A stretch of 64,000 nt of DNA from Apostichopus japonicus (taxonomy: Eukaryota > Echinodermata > Holothuroidea > Aspidochirotida > Stichopodidae), in NCBI RefSeq assembly GCF_037975245.1, contig NC_092561.1, forward strand, positions 684,001-748,000. The letters are read 5' to 3'. The notes beneath the pieces are model-generated. The model did no database searches. It had not been told where the DNA came from and saw only the letters and a program-made list of their open reading frames with translations. Shown here piece after piece: positions 37,552 to 48,259 of the stretch; position 1 is the stretch's first letter; every line of letters begins with the position of its first letter. The translations under genes were made by a program, and so were the position numbers.

Positions 37552-38640
37552 GCCGGGACAACTACCCCCGGATATACACCCCAAGGCCAAAAAACTGCTA
37601 GGATAAGTACCCCTGAAACAATAACTACCCGGACAAGTACCCCCTTGAGAATTACCATCAAGGACTTTTACCCCCACCCCCCGGCAATAACCTCTGGGAA
37701 AACTCCACATGCGCAAATAGACCGGCACAGATACCTCACCCAGGTTACTACCCCAACTATACCAGAAAGCACCCAAGTACCCCCCCCCCCCCCTCAAGCC
37801 TGTGAACAAAGCGCACCTTTAGCTGATGAACCCTGTAGTACGAAAGCCCATTAGGGCCATGAAAGCAAATTTTCTTAATCTGATATATAACATTATTTTT
37901 CTGATGTAACCAAATTTCATAGTGCAATATAAAGCGCTATGCAAAAACTTACATAACAAATCATCAAGTAAAATGACTCAGACGAAAACTTAAAAATAGT
38001 AAGTCGCAATAAGCCAGAATTGTTCGGAGATTAATTATACACAATGTCACTATAACTAATAGTAAATTAATAGTTACTACCATCAGTGACTAATGCCCGA
38101 CTCCCCCCCCCCCATGCTTCTTCAACTGCCGTCCCAACCTATCTTGCCCCGGGCCTCGGTCCATTGACAAACACTATCGAGGAGTTTTGGGGGCTTATAT
38201 ATGAAAAGGTCGAATCTTTTTAAAAAGTCAGGAAGTTAAAAGTGCCAGGGAACACGACGACCATAGTGGTGCCTGTTTAACCGGCACCCTGACCCAATTG
38301 TAAATATCCTCTCGCAGTTGCCCGAGGGACCAGGGTATATCTTTAGGCCCCCGGGAAACTAAACTCGAAAAAATACCTGCATATCTGTCACTGCATCCGT
38401 ATAGTTAACGGCATGTGTCCAGAGGGATACTCGTCCGGCGGTATTTATCCGGGGGTTAATTGTCTAGGGGGTATTCGTCCGATGAGGTAGTTGTCCAGGT
38501 GTGTAGTTTTCCAGGGGGTTTTTGTCCTCGGGGGTAATTGTCTGGTGGGTATCTGTCGGGGTGGTAGTTATCCTGGGGGGATTCTCCGGGGGGTAAATGT
38601 CCGGTGGGTAATTGTCTAGGGGGTATTTGTCCGGTCAGGC
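37552..38640. mobile_element. Foldback element with tandem-repeat arms, copy 2
   Basis: The left arm and inner flank (37552-37900) follow copy 1 closely: GGACAACTACCCCC, GGATAAGTACCCC, then CCGGCAATAACCTCYGGGAA, ACCGGCACAGAT, a poly(C), CCTTTAGCTGRTGAACCC and CCCATTAGGGCCATGAAAG. The inverted right arm is at 38410-38640 (GGGGGTATTCGTCCGATGAG, GTAGTTGTCCAGG, GGGGTAATTGTC, GGTATTTGTCCGGTCAGG). The spacer between arms is about 500 bases, against about 250 in copy 1, so one copy has gained or lost internal sequence. The 170-codon minus frame here reads through the repeat arm. Confidence 0.75.
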
Positions 38641-38699
38641 TGGAACCTAGTGAGGGTGCTACAGTGAGAAGCATGGGAGCCCATATAGTTCCTCAAACT

Positions 38700-39400
38700 T
38701 ACATTGGGCATGCAAAATTTTGTCTCTGATGTGCATATGAAGCCAGTTTTTTTCTCTAAGTACTAAATTAATTAACATTTTATTTGACGAGCTAGAGATA
38801 TGACCAATACTTGATAAATACACATGGTAATCAATATCTGACTTCATGCATTAATGGCAAATTTTTCAACAGAGGTTCTCTGAAAAATTTGAACTGAATA
38901 GCTTAAACTGTTGCTCAGTTATGGAAATTCTGCTATAAATACAACAACATAGTTAAAGCTGAGAAAAACAAAGAAATATATACTTAAGCAGCACTGTGAA
39001 ATTATGTGTGCAGAACAAAATGACTCCAACATAAGACTAAAGACCTTATTTCTTTCTTCTTTTCTATTTATTTCAATAATTTACAATTCAAATTCATTAA
39101 TCTGTACAAATTTAAATTCATAAAAACTATTAGAATTAAATTAAATGCATCATTATTGAAATAATTAGTAAACAAAAAACAACACAGAACCCTGAGAACA
39201 GACACCCTGAGAAGTAAACAGAAATACACATTAAGATCCACATACATAATAAAACAGACAATCATTGCTCTAAATCAAAGAACCCCCTTCCCCCTACAAT
39301 TGGCACATAACATAACAAAAATTACCCCTAATTAAAAGGTTTATTATCCAATTAAAGACAAAAAAACACAAATCTCTATGACTTGGAGTGTAATGCAGTT
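38700..39400. other. Non-coding region, nothing recognised
   Basis: AT-rich. A minus-strand donor-like GCCCAAT|GTAAGTTTG at about 38700 follows a short open frame, but no acceptor or family supports an exon. Confidence 0.35.
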
Positions 39401-39410
39401 GGAAGTTTCT

Positions 39411-39469
39411 ACGGCACATGACAGTATGGATACAGCTAATATGCCTGTATGCATACTGTCATGTGCCGT
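39411..39469. repeat. Perfect 18-bp-arm hairpin (59 bases)
   Basis: ACGGCACATGACAGTATG (39411-39428) pairs perfectly with CATACTGTCATGTGCCGT (39452-39469). Inside, ATACAG pairs with CTGTAT after a G/G mismatch, leaving a 9-base loop. Total stem is 24 bp plus one mismatch. Size and shape resemble a pre-miRNA or a very short MITE. No known miRNA is recognised. Confidence 0.8.
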
Positions 39470-39749
39470 TATAGCGAATTAACAAGCAAAGAGGCAGTGA
39501 GGTAGCAGTTGGATAATACAGCTTAACTCATTGACAAATTATTGACAAAGTTATGATGGCTGACAGTGGCTACACATCTCAGTAAAGTATATTCCCTTCC
39601 TGTCTTCTCTCGCTTTAATTTTGTCCTATGTTGGTTTAACTATTAATCAACTATTCAGTAAGAGGGTACTGTAGGTAAACCCACAAAGGACAAAGAGAGA
39701 GACAAGGAATACACATCACTGGGATCTGTAAATCAAGAAGAAAAAGGAA

Positions 39750-40150
39750 AAAGAAAGAAAAAATCTAAACTACTGGTAGGGAGTTGATCTCCACGGCAAC
39801 AAGACGGTGTATTTACAAGCCGTGTTAGTTTTAGCTTTGTACATGCAGGGACAGGGGGAAGCTTTTGTATTTACAGCAAAGCAATGTAAAGAGAAAACAG
39901 TACAATGGAAGGTACAATGACAAGACAAACACTTTAATTAAAATAGAAAAAGAAAGAAATGAAAAATCTAAACTACTGGTAGGGAGGTGATCTCCACGGC
40001 AACAAGACGGTGTATTTACAAGCCGTGTTAGTTTTAGCTTTATACATGCAGGGGACAGGGGGAAGCTTTTGTATTTACAGCAAAGCAATGTAAAGAGAAA
40101 ACAGTACAATGGAAAGTACTATGACAAGACAAACTCTTCAATTAAAACAA
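39750..40150. repeat. Tandem duplication, unit 203 bases, with partial third copy
   Basis: AAATCTAAACTACTGGTAGG begins near 39761 and 39964. Both are followed by CTCCACGGCAACAAGACGG and GGGGAAGCTTTTGTATTTAC with few differences. A partial third unit (TGTATTTACAGCAA) is near 40156. The 92-codon minus ORF is produced by the repeat. Confidence 0.9.
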
Positions 40151-40210
40151 AGATGCTATTGTATTTACAGCAACAAGTCAAATGAGAAAAAAAGGTTCAA
40201 GACCATGAGA

Positions 40211-40520
40211 AGACAAGGACTAGACAATACCAGGACAAAGACTAGACAATACCAGGACAAAGACTAGACAATACCAGGACAAGGACTAGACAATACCAGG
40301 ACAAAGACTAGACAATACCAGGACAAAGACTAGACAATACCAGGAAAAGGACTAGACAATACCAGGACAAGGACTAGACAATACCAGGACAAAGACTAGA
40401 CAATACCAGGACAAGGACTAGACAATACCAGGAAAAAGACTAAACAATACCAGGACAAGGACTAGACAATACCAGGACAAAGACTAGACAATACCAGGAC
40501 AAGGACTAGACAATACCAGG
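40211..40520. repeat. 22-bp minisatellite, about 14 units
   Basis: The unit is ACTAGACAATACCAGGACAA(A/G)G, repeated almost without gaps; a few units have GGAAAA for GGACAA. The array runs directly into an inverted-repeat segment. Confidence 0.93.
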
Positions 40521-40682
40521 ATTGAACGATAACAAGATGATACCAGTTTGCACAGACAATACCAGCAGACAAGACAAGACAAGCACTGGAAAATACCAGA
40601 ACAAGACCTTTGTGTTGATATTGTCCAGTCCTTGTCTTGTCCTGGTATTATCTATGCAAACTGGTATCGTCTAGTCTGGACA
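40505..40682. repeat. Inverted-repeat end of the 22-bp minisatellite
   Basis: GATACCAGTTTGCACAGACA then ATACCAG (about 40540-40566) is mirrored by CTGGTATTATCTATGCAAAC then TGGTATC (about 40642-40668). The right arm also carries TTGTCCAGTCCTTGTCTTGT, the reverse of the minisatellite unit. The whole can fold back. It is a third, unrelated case of tandem units next to their own inversion. Confidence 0.75.
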
Positions 40683-40699
40683 ACAATACAAACACATAT

Positions 40700-42140
40700 A
40701 TTGCACATTCTTTAGTACTGGCACAATAGACATCCTATTTGAAAGTAGCCATTGACATTTGAAAAACATTTTGAATGAAATTTTGTACAAACTGACAATT
40801 GTAATGTAAATGTAAAGTAAATAAATCACTTAACAATGCACCATAAATCCAGTTTAAAAAAAAAGAAGGTATCGTGAACAATAGCCCATGAAGATAACTC
40901 AAGAGCTAATATAGGCTGTGCAGCACTATAAGAGAAATCAACATGGCCTAACAGTGGTTCACAGCAGCTTAGGAACTACTGACGGGTGGGGGGCCGCTGG
41001 CCCCCTCACACCAGAAACGCACATAAGCGGTGCGGTGGGAGGTGTGCACTATACATGACCTAAACTGAAAGCATCCAGAGATTCAGAACAGTTCGGGCAT
41101 CCAGATGGCAGATGAACACCTCTCGGTCAAGGATTGGGTGATCAGTGCCTATAAAATACACCACCCACTCCCCATTAGTGACGGAGGCTAGACTAATAAG
41201 ATATAAAATGTACAGCTGATATATGTGACAGTAGTCACAAAGGACATGAAAGTTTCTGGAACTGTACAAAAGATTTATGACAATGGCCCAATGGGCACTA
41301 TGGTCCATTGATGAAAGGACTCAAATGTGTTGTATATGTCATCACCCAATATTATCATCATACCAACTTTAGCTGATACAATATGACACTGTCTCTACTG
41401 AATATGCATAGTATCACACATGGTCAGGTACCATTCAGTAATTCTTATACTTAAGTAAATGATAATACAAGAGCCCAATGGCATTATCAAAATTTGGTCC
41501 AGAAAACTGTTGGTTCACAAGATTTGGACCAAGAAAAAGTAAAAAAAGTCATAAAATCGTACAAAGTATTTTAATAAAATAACTTTTAACTTAATAAAAT
41601 AACTTGATCAAATTTAATCAAATAAGACGTTTCAGGTATGTGAGGATATGACGTCACAGCTAGTCTGATTTCAGCAGTTTCTACACAATCAGATAGAACT
41701 TTAATCTACACAATCAGATAGAAACTCCTAGGCGGAAAATGAATTGGAATAATTTCTTCACTATTGGGTTCTTTTATTGTCCTCTTTCATATAAGATAAA
41801 CATTGTGACACCTGAACTAATCCTATAAGTATAACTGACAGGAGTTCTGGGATTGCTTTGAATAGCTAACTCAAACCATTGCATAAATTCTACTCGAAGG
41901 GCCACTTATTGTAGATTGTTAAAATCAACAGCTACCAGTCTAGGTTGCATTTCGTTACTGTTACTCTATTGACAAATGACCTGTAATTGATCATGTTGGG
42001 TTATTTTTATACTCAAATATGATCTCAATGATATTGTCATATTTACGTTTTATATTTTATTGGTACAAAGTATCAAAACCCTCAATAAAGACCAAAGGAC
42101 GACTGGTACCTAAAAATGGACAACCGGGACCTGTGATCCC
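40700..42140. other. Non-coding region, nothing recognised
   Basis: Contains a small duplication of CTACACAATCAGATAGAA (about 41688 and 41708). Short anonymous ORFs only. Confidence 0.4.
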
Positions 42141-42146
42141 TATTAC

Positions 42147-42505
42147 CAACTTTTGCACTTATAAAGAACACATATTTCTATCGGGTCCTCTGGGACCAAG
42201 TATCTCCTGTACGGAAGCAGATATGGACCTGAGAGTTGTAGATTTGGGATCCTGGGCATCTATATTCCCATGTGACGTCATTTTGACGAAATCCATTTTT
42301 TGGGCAATTTTGGCAAAAACTGCAAGGGGTACCCCTTATGGTTTTTTAAGGTGAAAATAATTTTTGTCGCTAAGACGGGCAAGGTGTATCTTTTCTAGTT
42401 GTTCTTGACACGCTGATTACGAATCTGAAGTTTATTTTGGGACTGGGTGTTGTGTGGGGGGCGTAGGGGCCAAAAACCTAGGGAGGGGGGCACAGGTCCA
42501 GGTGG
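42147..42505. repeat. Duplicated ~360-bp segment, copy 1
   Basis: Shares CCAACTTTTGCACxTATxAA, ACATATTTCTATCGGGTCCT, AGCAGATATGGACCTGAGAG, GGCAATTTTGGCAAAAACTG and CGAATCTGAAGTTTATTTTG with 43216-43575. The two copies lie about 1,070 bases apart in direct orientation and differ by substitutions and small indels. Nature unknown. Confidence 0.85.
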
Positions 42506-43215
42506 GTGTCCCCAAAAACAAACAAGGTAAGGGGCTATGCAGAGAGGAGTTGCATATTAGGGTTAGGGGAAACCATGCCTACAGTTTCAAGACATAGTTG
42601 ACGCTTCACAAGCGCCCTGCAAGAGCTAGGCCCCATCATAGGGGACAAATCATGTGGACATGTGGTAAAAAGCTGACATTTAGGAGACAAGTAGCCTCGG
42701 ACTTGAAATTGGCAGTGCACCCACCTACGTGTGTCTACTACTCACTACTGATAACTTGGCCTGATTTACGTTCGGGTAAAAAAACTAATCAAATGTTGAC
42801 GTAGGCACAGGCGTCCTTGTAAAGGGTACAGTAGCTACTACCGGTGAAAAATGACTATTTTTGAGGGGGCCTCCAAAACATATAGACTATACCCCCTCCC
42901 AATAATTAATGCTACCGTATGAGTTGTCTACACATCCCTAGGACTCTCGTCTCCCACATAAAAAAAATTAGCCCTTTCACATACCCTCAGTGGAAAGTAC
43001 AAGGTACCAAAAAGAGGTACTTTTTAAAACTTTTCAAGACAAAAACACCTATTTTTGGCACAGATAGAAATCATATAGACAAAAGGTCTTTTCCGGTCAG
43101 ATAATTACACGAAATTGGTGTATGACAATGATGAGGGTTTCTTCTACTCCACATCAAAATTTGATGTCAATGGGTACTTCAGAGAGGACAGGAAGGGGGT
43201 TGACAAGAGGGAGTT

Positions 43216-43575
43216 TTCCAACTTTTGCACGTATGAAGAGCACATATTTCTATCGGGTCCTCTGGGACCACGTATCACCTGAACGGAAGCAGATATGGAC
43301 CTGAGAGTTGCAGATTTGAGATCCTGGGCATGGATAACCTCATGTGACTTCATTTTGACGATATCCATTTTTTGGGCAATTTTGGCAAAAACTGCAAGGG
43401 CCCCTTATGGTTTTTTTGGGTGAAAATAATTTTTGTCACAAAAACGGGCAATGTGTATCTTTTCTGGTAGTTCTCGACATGCTGATCACGAATCTGAAGT
43501 TTATTTTGGAATTGGGTGTTGTGTGTGGGCTTTAGGGGCAAAAAAAAAACACTGGGAGGGGGCGGGGACCCGAAA
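43216..43575. repeat. Duplicated ~360-bp segment, copy 2
   Basis: Direct repeat of 42147-42505, ending in a G-rich tail (ACTGGGAGGGGGCGGGGACC). The 158-codon plus frame 43433-43909 starts inside it. That frame also contains ATGAATCTGAGATTATTTTG (about 43634), a weaker echo of the block CGAATCTGAAGTTTATTTTG, suggesting an older internal repeat structure. Confidence 0.85.
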
Positions 43576-43909
43576 TTTGGTGTTTCCAGAAAGATCGAAT
43601 AACATCTCATCTGGTGCTACTTGGGGCGCTGAATATGAATCTGAGATTATTTTGGCGGTTCAGAGGCATGGGGAGTGGTGGGGGCATTTAATGCCTTCAT
43701 GGCGCATGCTACTGACACTCTGTGCTGGATGTTTGGCCTTTTTTATTCAAACTTACCCCCTTACCACTCGGGGAAGTGCCACACCTAGGAGTATCAATCT
43801 ATTTTGGGAAGGGGACACCCTAGCGATGGAACCCCGAAAAGATGGCCGTATTGGGACCACCCCAGTAACTATGGTAACGCTCCAAAGTAGAAAGGTCGGG
43901 ATTTCCTAA
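43433..43909 (+). other. Open reading frame of 158 codons, doubtful gene
   Basis: The frame has no ATG-supported start that I can defend, begins inside the duplicated segment, and has no recognised domain. Two internal parts (HADHESEVYF and GAEYESEIIL) look alike, reflecting repeated DNA. Its persistence could mean a decayed coding repeat or mobile element; I cannot assign one. Confidence 0.2.
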
Positions 43910-44168
43910 TACATAGTAACACTAATTATTATGACCTATTCGGATTTTTTTCAAAAAGACTAGAATTGTCATAGAAAGACTACACTAAAAAATGCTGTTT
44001 TCCCATTAACTGAAATCGTTCTAACCTAAAGCCTTGGAGAAGGTCTCCGAAAGCTTCCAAATGTCTTAGATAACAAACGGTATCGTGTTTCAATAAAACT
44101 CAACTAAGAGATGCATGATTTGTTAACTGAATAGAGATTTCAAACATAACAAAAACTCCAGGTTAGTA

Positions 44169-44500
44169 GCATGCATTGAACAACCATACCAAAGGACTGG
44201 CCATCTCAGAATCATTCTAGTAGACCCTTCTAGTAGAGCACTAGTAATCAGGCCGTCTGCTGAGTTGTTGGAAGCTATCAATGAGCGATGGTGGCACAGA
44301 CTGCAGAAGAGAATTACAGTTATATATCTAATTTTGAGGTTACAAGTGTCTGGACAAGCAATGCACATGTGTCTTCAGTAATGTTATGATTTATGCGACC
44401 AATATTCCTAATGGAGGGATAACTGCCTTTGCAAATAGTATTTATATAGATAGTATTTAGACTGATTTTGATACAAGTTTGAAATACACCTATTTTTCCT
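44169..44500 (-). pseudogene. Decayed LINE reverse-transcriptase fragment
   Basis: On the minus strand one frame reads IGVFQTCIKISLNTIYINTI, then CKGSYPSIRNIGRINHNITE, then DTCALLVQTLVTSKLD. After a one-base frameshift it continues YNCNSLLQSVPPSLIDSFQQ. This follows the C-terminal part of CR1/L2/Jockey-type reverse transcriptases (…LRNIGRIR…LVxxLVTSRLDYCNSLLYGLPxxLIDxLQ…). In-frame stops follow. The catalytic FADD region and the endonuclease are absent. It is a dead 5'- and 3'-truncated copy. A splice-acceptor-like CTCTTCTGCAG inside it is coincidental. Confidence 0.75.
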
Positions 44501-45206
44501 TTGGAGTAATTTAAGAGAGAAAGAAAGCAATTCTTCCTTTGCTTGGTTCAAGTAGACATGAACATCACTTAATTATAGTAAATGTCCTGTTTATGTACTA
44601 GCCAACCATAGTTTAAGACGTTTATTCCAGTATATTTTACTGCCATTTACTAATACAAATGGCAGTGACCCATACATGCTGTGTAGTGTCTGTGACTAAC
44701 TGTTAGGACTCTCATCTTGAAGCCTACATTAATTGATTAATTATGCAGTGCACTCACAAACGCAACCACTGTCAGTGAGGAGAAGCATTCTGATTAATGT
44801 TTTCAGTGTATGAGGTCCATTAAACCCAGGCTACTGTTGGACACACTTATTTTACAATTTTAGTAACTACTCCAAAAATCAATTACATGGGTGTGCACAT
44901 ACAAGACACATATGGCAGATTTCTTTACCTTTTCATGGAATCAAAAGTGTATTCCAAATATCCATGTAGCTCTACGCATACTCAGTGGTCATCTCTCTGT
45001 GAACTCTATCTTGGCCCATTTTCATGCTCTCTGTGTTATTGCCATATGTGGCCTGCATCTGCAAACTTGGTAGGAGATGTGGAGAAAAGAGTGAGTGTAA
45101 TGTATACAATTACAATTATATAATTATTGCTACACCTTTATGCTCAGGAGACATGCAAGTATGCAAGGTATCGCTTTAAATATACTCCAAAAAAAGCTGT
45201 TTCTAC

Positions 45207-45327
45207 CGATTTCATTTTCTGATATCATGTCACATCTACTGCCAGCATCGTCAACATAATTAAGTTGAGCGAGCAAGACTTTCAATTTTTCTTTAATAGT
45301 ATAGATCGACTCTAAGTGCACTGCCAC
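45207..45327 (-). CDS. Candidate exon B of an unidentified minus-strand gene
   Basis: Between a possible acceptor CCATTGTGCAAG and donor ATCG|GTAGAAAC. It encodes VAVHLESIYTIKEKLKVLLA, then QLNYVDDAGSRCDMISENEI, a charged sequence likely to form a helix. It starts in phase 0, which matches the end of candidate exon A at 46044. The acceptor has a poor polypyrimidine tract and I found no phase-compatible downstream exon. The family is not recognised. Confidence 0.3.
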
Positions 45328-46043
45328 CTTGCACAATGGAAACTATTTAGTAGGGTCTTGTGAATTGGAAATAGTAGTCAAGACCAGCTCACTAAATACA
45401 CAGCTTAACAAATTGACATAAGAACAACAGTTTGAATAACAATACTTTGCAAGAAAGTTATCAATTAATTAATGGCATTTAGTTGTGTCTATGACCACAT
45501 GGTGTGCCATTTCAATAACTTCAACAGTGACGAAAGACTACAGAGACATTTGGATAAAAGAAACAGTTTTTTATTATGTTTGAAAGGTAATGTGTAAAAG
45601 AACATATATTGTGTGCAATGACACATAGAATGAAAAAAAAAATTCACACTTTTAAGGAACTGACAGTATGGGGCCTAGGTTGGACAGACTGGTTTCACCA
45701 AAACAAGGAAAAGGAAACTGTCTGCAAAGGTTCCTACAAATTAAGATATTAGATTATTCTCAATTTCCTTCTTCTGGTCACACTTTAGAATTTTATTATG
45801 CAGACACATGCTTTAGTGTTTAGATACTGTACTTGTCTTGCTGCCAAAGAGTTGGCAAATAAACTATTTGGTTACCTCGTTCCTCTCTTCCCACGGCACT
45901 TGCTATAAAGTTATTTCGACTGTATGTACACTCACCATACAGATGTTCTGGTCAACTGTGTGTAGCATTTTGTACTATAGGAACAGTAGCTGGACACCAC
46001 TATATCTGATCATCTGTGTGGATACCATTCTGTAGGACAGTAC

Positions 46044-46104
46044 CTTGGGACTATAGATGCCATCATCATCAAGTTCAATCACCTGTTGCAAAAGATATTT
46101 AACA
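46044..46104 (-). CDS. Candidate exon A of an unidentified minus-strand gene
   Basis: A strong acceptor (TTATTTTTTTATTTCTCAAC then AG) at 46105, or a second one (TATCTTTTGCAACAG) that would start the exon at 46082, leads into VKYLLQQVIELDDDGIYSPK. It ends at the donor CCCAAG|GTACTGTCC. It would splice in frame to candidate exon B. The product is unknown. Confidence 0.35.
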
Positions 46105-46249
46105 CTGTTGAGAAATAAAAAAATAAATATGATATGGAAAATCTGTATGAAAGGTACTGTACACACTGTATGATTTGCAGAAGCAACTTGTTTGGTTTGT
46201 TCTGAAAGAGTATTTTTCATTGTACTAAAAGCATACGAACAGTACATAC

Positions 46250-47690
46250 TGGAAATCCTCTACTGAAGCAACCACACAGTGCTGTTTACTGTACATTATA
46301 ATGCCAAACATGACCTTCAAGTTGCTCTTCATGCTACTTAAAATTAAATCCTCACATTGACAAACTTTTGTATCATCTTATCTGTCATTAAGTTATCCAT
46401 ATAACATACAGTAATATGCTAGGCCTACAATGACTGTACAACTTAACCTCCAGAATAAGGTCTAACCTAGGCCCCATGCAAGGTGCCAAATTTGAACTTA
46501 AGCATAACATATAACGAAATTGAAAAAAATATATTGCTATGGGATGAGCATAAAGATAATAGATTAAAAAAGTTAGTATGCATAACTGTAGTAGGCTTAG
46601 TAATGTTACTATAGGCGTCAATTAAAGGCTAAATTACATGTAGTAAACCCTAGTGTCATGAATGCAACAGGGGGCTTATTGTTCTCACTTGCCAGTTGGG
46701 GCAATTTTTTGTACCTGGTTTGATATTCAGTAGGCCTATACTCAGTCAGTACACTTTGGTATACCGTAGCCTTCAGTAATTAGGCTGAGGCCTATGTAGA
46801 TTCACACCTCTTGTAGTCTTGTGAGAGTAATTGTGCAAGTACAGTAATCTTGTGTTACGGTAACCTGTTTTGGAAGTTATTGTACAAATGTCACATTAGT
46901 GAGTGTGTTTTAAGTATTTCAATGTAACTTTTGTATTTGTTGCCATGGATAGCTATATCTTATGCATCTCTCTTTCCCAAAATTGGGTTGAATATATGGT
47001 GTCATTCATGCCGGTAGACCCCATTTTGTGTGCTTGTTTCAACCTAGGCCTAGATTGTGAATTTGTGTAAAACTAGACTCAGTAGTTGTTTTACAATAAC
47101 CAGCATTGAACCACATAGACCTGGAAACAATTTTATCCTGTCTAAAGTAAAGGCTTAGGCTACTGACCCTGTTTGAAATATTTTTGACACATCGTCTTAA
47201 TTTCCTTGACTCTGGAGGCTTAACACAATTGGAGGAGGGTTATAGGCCTAGAGCTTGTTTTAAAAAGACTGCAGCAGAGTATACACATAAAATTTCTAAA
47301 AGATTATACTTTCATATCTCGGGAAGATATCAGGATTGCGTACATTTTGCTTTAACTAAACTAAAGACCAAAAGCTATACACCAAGCCCAAGTAAGGCTA
47401 GGCCTAGGCTATATATGATAAGCGTATCCTATGCGAATCACTGTCTTGTCAGGCCATGGGAAAACGTTAGGCACCGCCTTTACAAAGGGTTGATTAATGA
47501 CTAATTTCTTGACATGATATCATGATTTGGCCGAAGAAAATGTCTATTTTCTTTACTTAACTAAGAGACGAAAACACCGAACCTATGCTTAAGCATAACC
47601 TATTCAGTATGCGAAGTACCATGTAGGCCTACAGTACATACGGCTATAGTAACGACAGTAACACGTAAGGCGTCCTATGCAACGGCATAG
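46250..47690. other. Non-coding region, nothing recognised
   Basis: Rich in TAGGCCTA-type short motifs. The 106-codon plus ORF (47184-47504) has no known domain. No exon with clear splice signals is seen. Confidence 0.4.
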
Positions 47691-47704
47691 GTCTCACGCT
47701 AACT

Positions 47705-47887
47705 TGATATCAAATTCAACGTAACTTTGGTAAATAGAAAGAAAATTTTACTTCTACTTGACCCACCAATAAAGAAGCCGCTTATCCACACATCATCCCT
47801 GAAAGAATCGATAATATCTTCCGGTAAGTAGGAAATACGATGAAATATCTCGTTCAACAACGTTGAGTTGAACTGGTCGCGCAGCAC
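47705..47887 (-). other. Open frame with protein-like composition, possible exon
   Basis: FNSTLLNEIFHRISYLPEDI, then IDSFRDDVWISGFFIGG, ends at a possible donor TTG|GTGGGTCAAG. There is no ATG: an in-frame TAA lies two codons above the GTG, and the only acceptor-like AG (GCGACCAG) lacks a pyrimidine tract. The opposite strand carries TCTTCCG|GTAAGTAGG, a donor consensus, so orientation is uncertain. Confidence 0.2.
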
Positions 47888-48002
47888 GTTTTATTTAGTG
47901 TAATTTAAGATTCATCATCGCGGACGAGCCTGTTTGTCTACAACGATGAACCAAACGGACCACATCACCAAACTAACCAATATCACCAAAAGGACCTATT
48001 GC

Positions 48003-48065
48003 GCAAATGCAAAGCATCAAACGGACCAGTCAACTGGTCCGTTTGATGCCCGTCTGCGCATTTGC
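48003..48065. repeat. Hairpin with perfect 17-bp arms, CAAACGGACCA motif
   Basis: GCATCAAACGGACCAGT (48014-48030) is the exact reverse complement of ACTGGTCCGTTTGATGC two bases later. An outer pair GCAAATGC/GCATTTGC extends the structure. CAAACGGACCA also occurs nearby near 47951 and 48069. Confidence 0.8.
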
Positions 48066-48112
48066 TGGATCAAACGGACCAAAAACGCAGGCATACAGCT
48101 GGCTCCACCTAT

Positions 48113-48134
48113 CTCTCTCTCTCTCTCTCTCTCT
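48113..48134. repeat. (CT)n microsatellite
   Basis: About 11 CT dinucleotides beginning CTATCTCTCTC. Confidence 0.9.
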
Positions 48135-48259
48135 TGAAGAACCGATCTGCGATATATCTCCGAGTCCTCGTCACTGTTCAAGCAACCGTCATTGGATACT
48201 TTCTAGAAAATCGTGTCAGGGAGCGAATCCTTTAATTCTTTCTAAGTGACAACCGAGGA

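Noticed and set aside
37297-37809. 170-codon minus-strand protein
   Set aside because: Half of the frame is the foldback arm (Gly/Pro/Cys-rich repeats) and the rest has no domain or splice support.
44237-44308. Terminal coding exon with strong acceptor CTCTTCTGCAG
   Set aside because: The same bases translate, across a frameshift, as part of a LINE reverse-transcriptase C-terminus, which explains them better.
44920-45070. Minus-strand exon starting MQATYGNNTESMK after acceptor CCAAGTTTGCAG
   Set aside because: The acceptor is good, but the phase does not fit candidate exon B, the frame stops after 28 codons, and no family is recognised.
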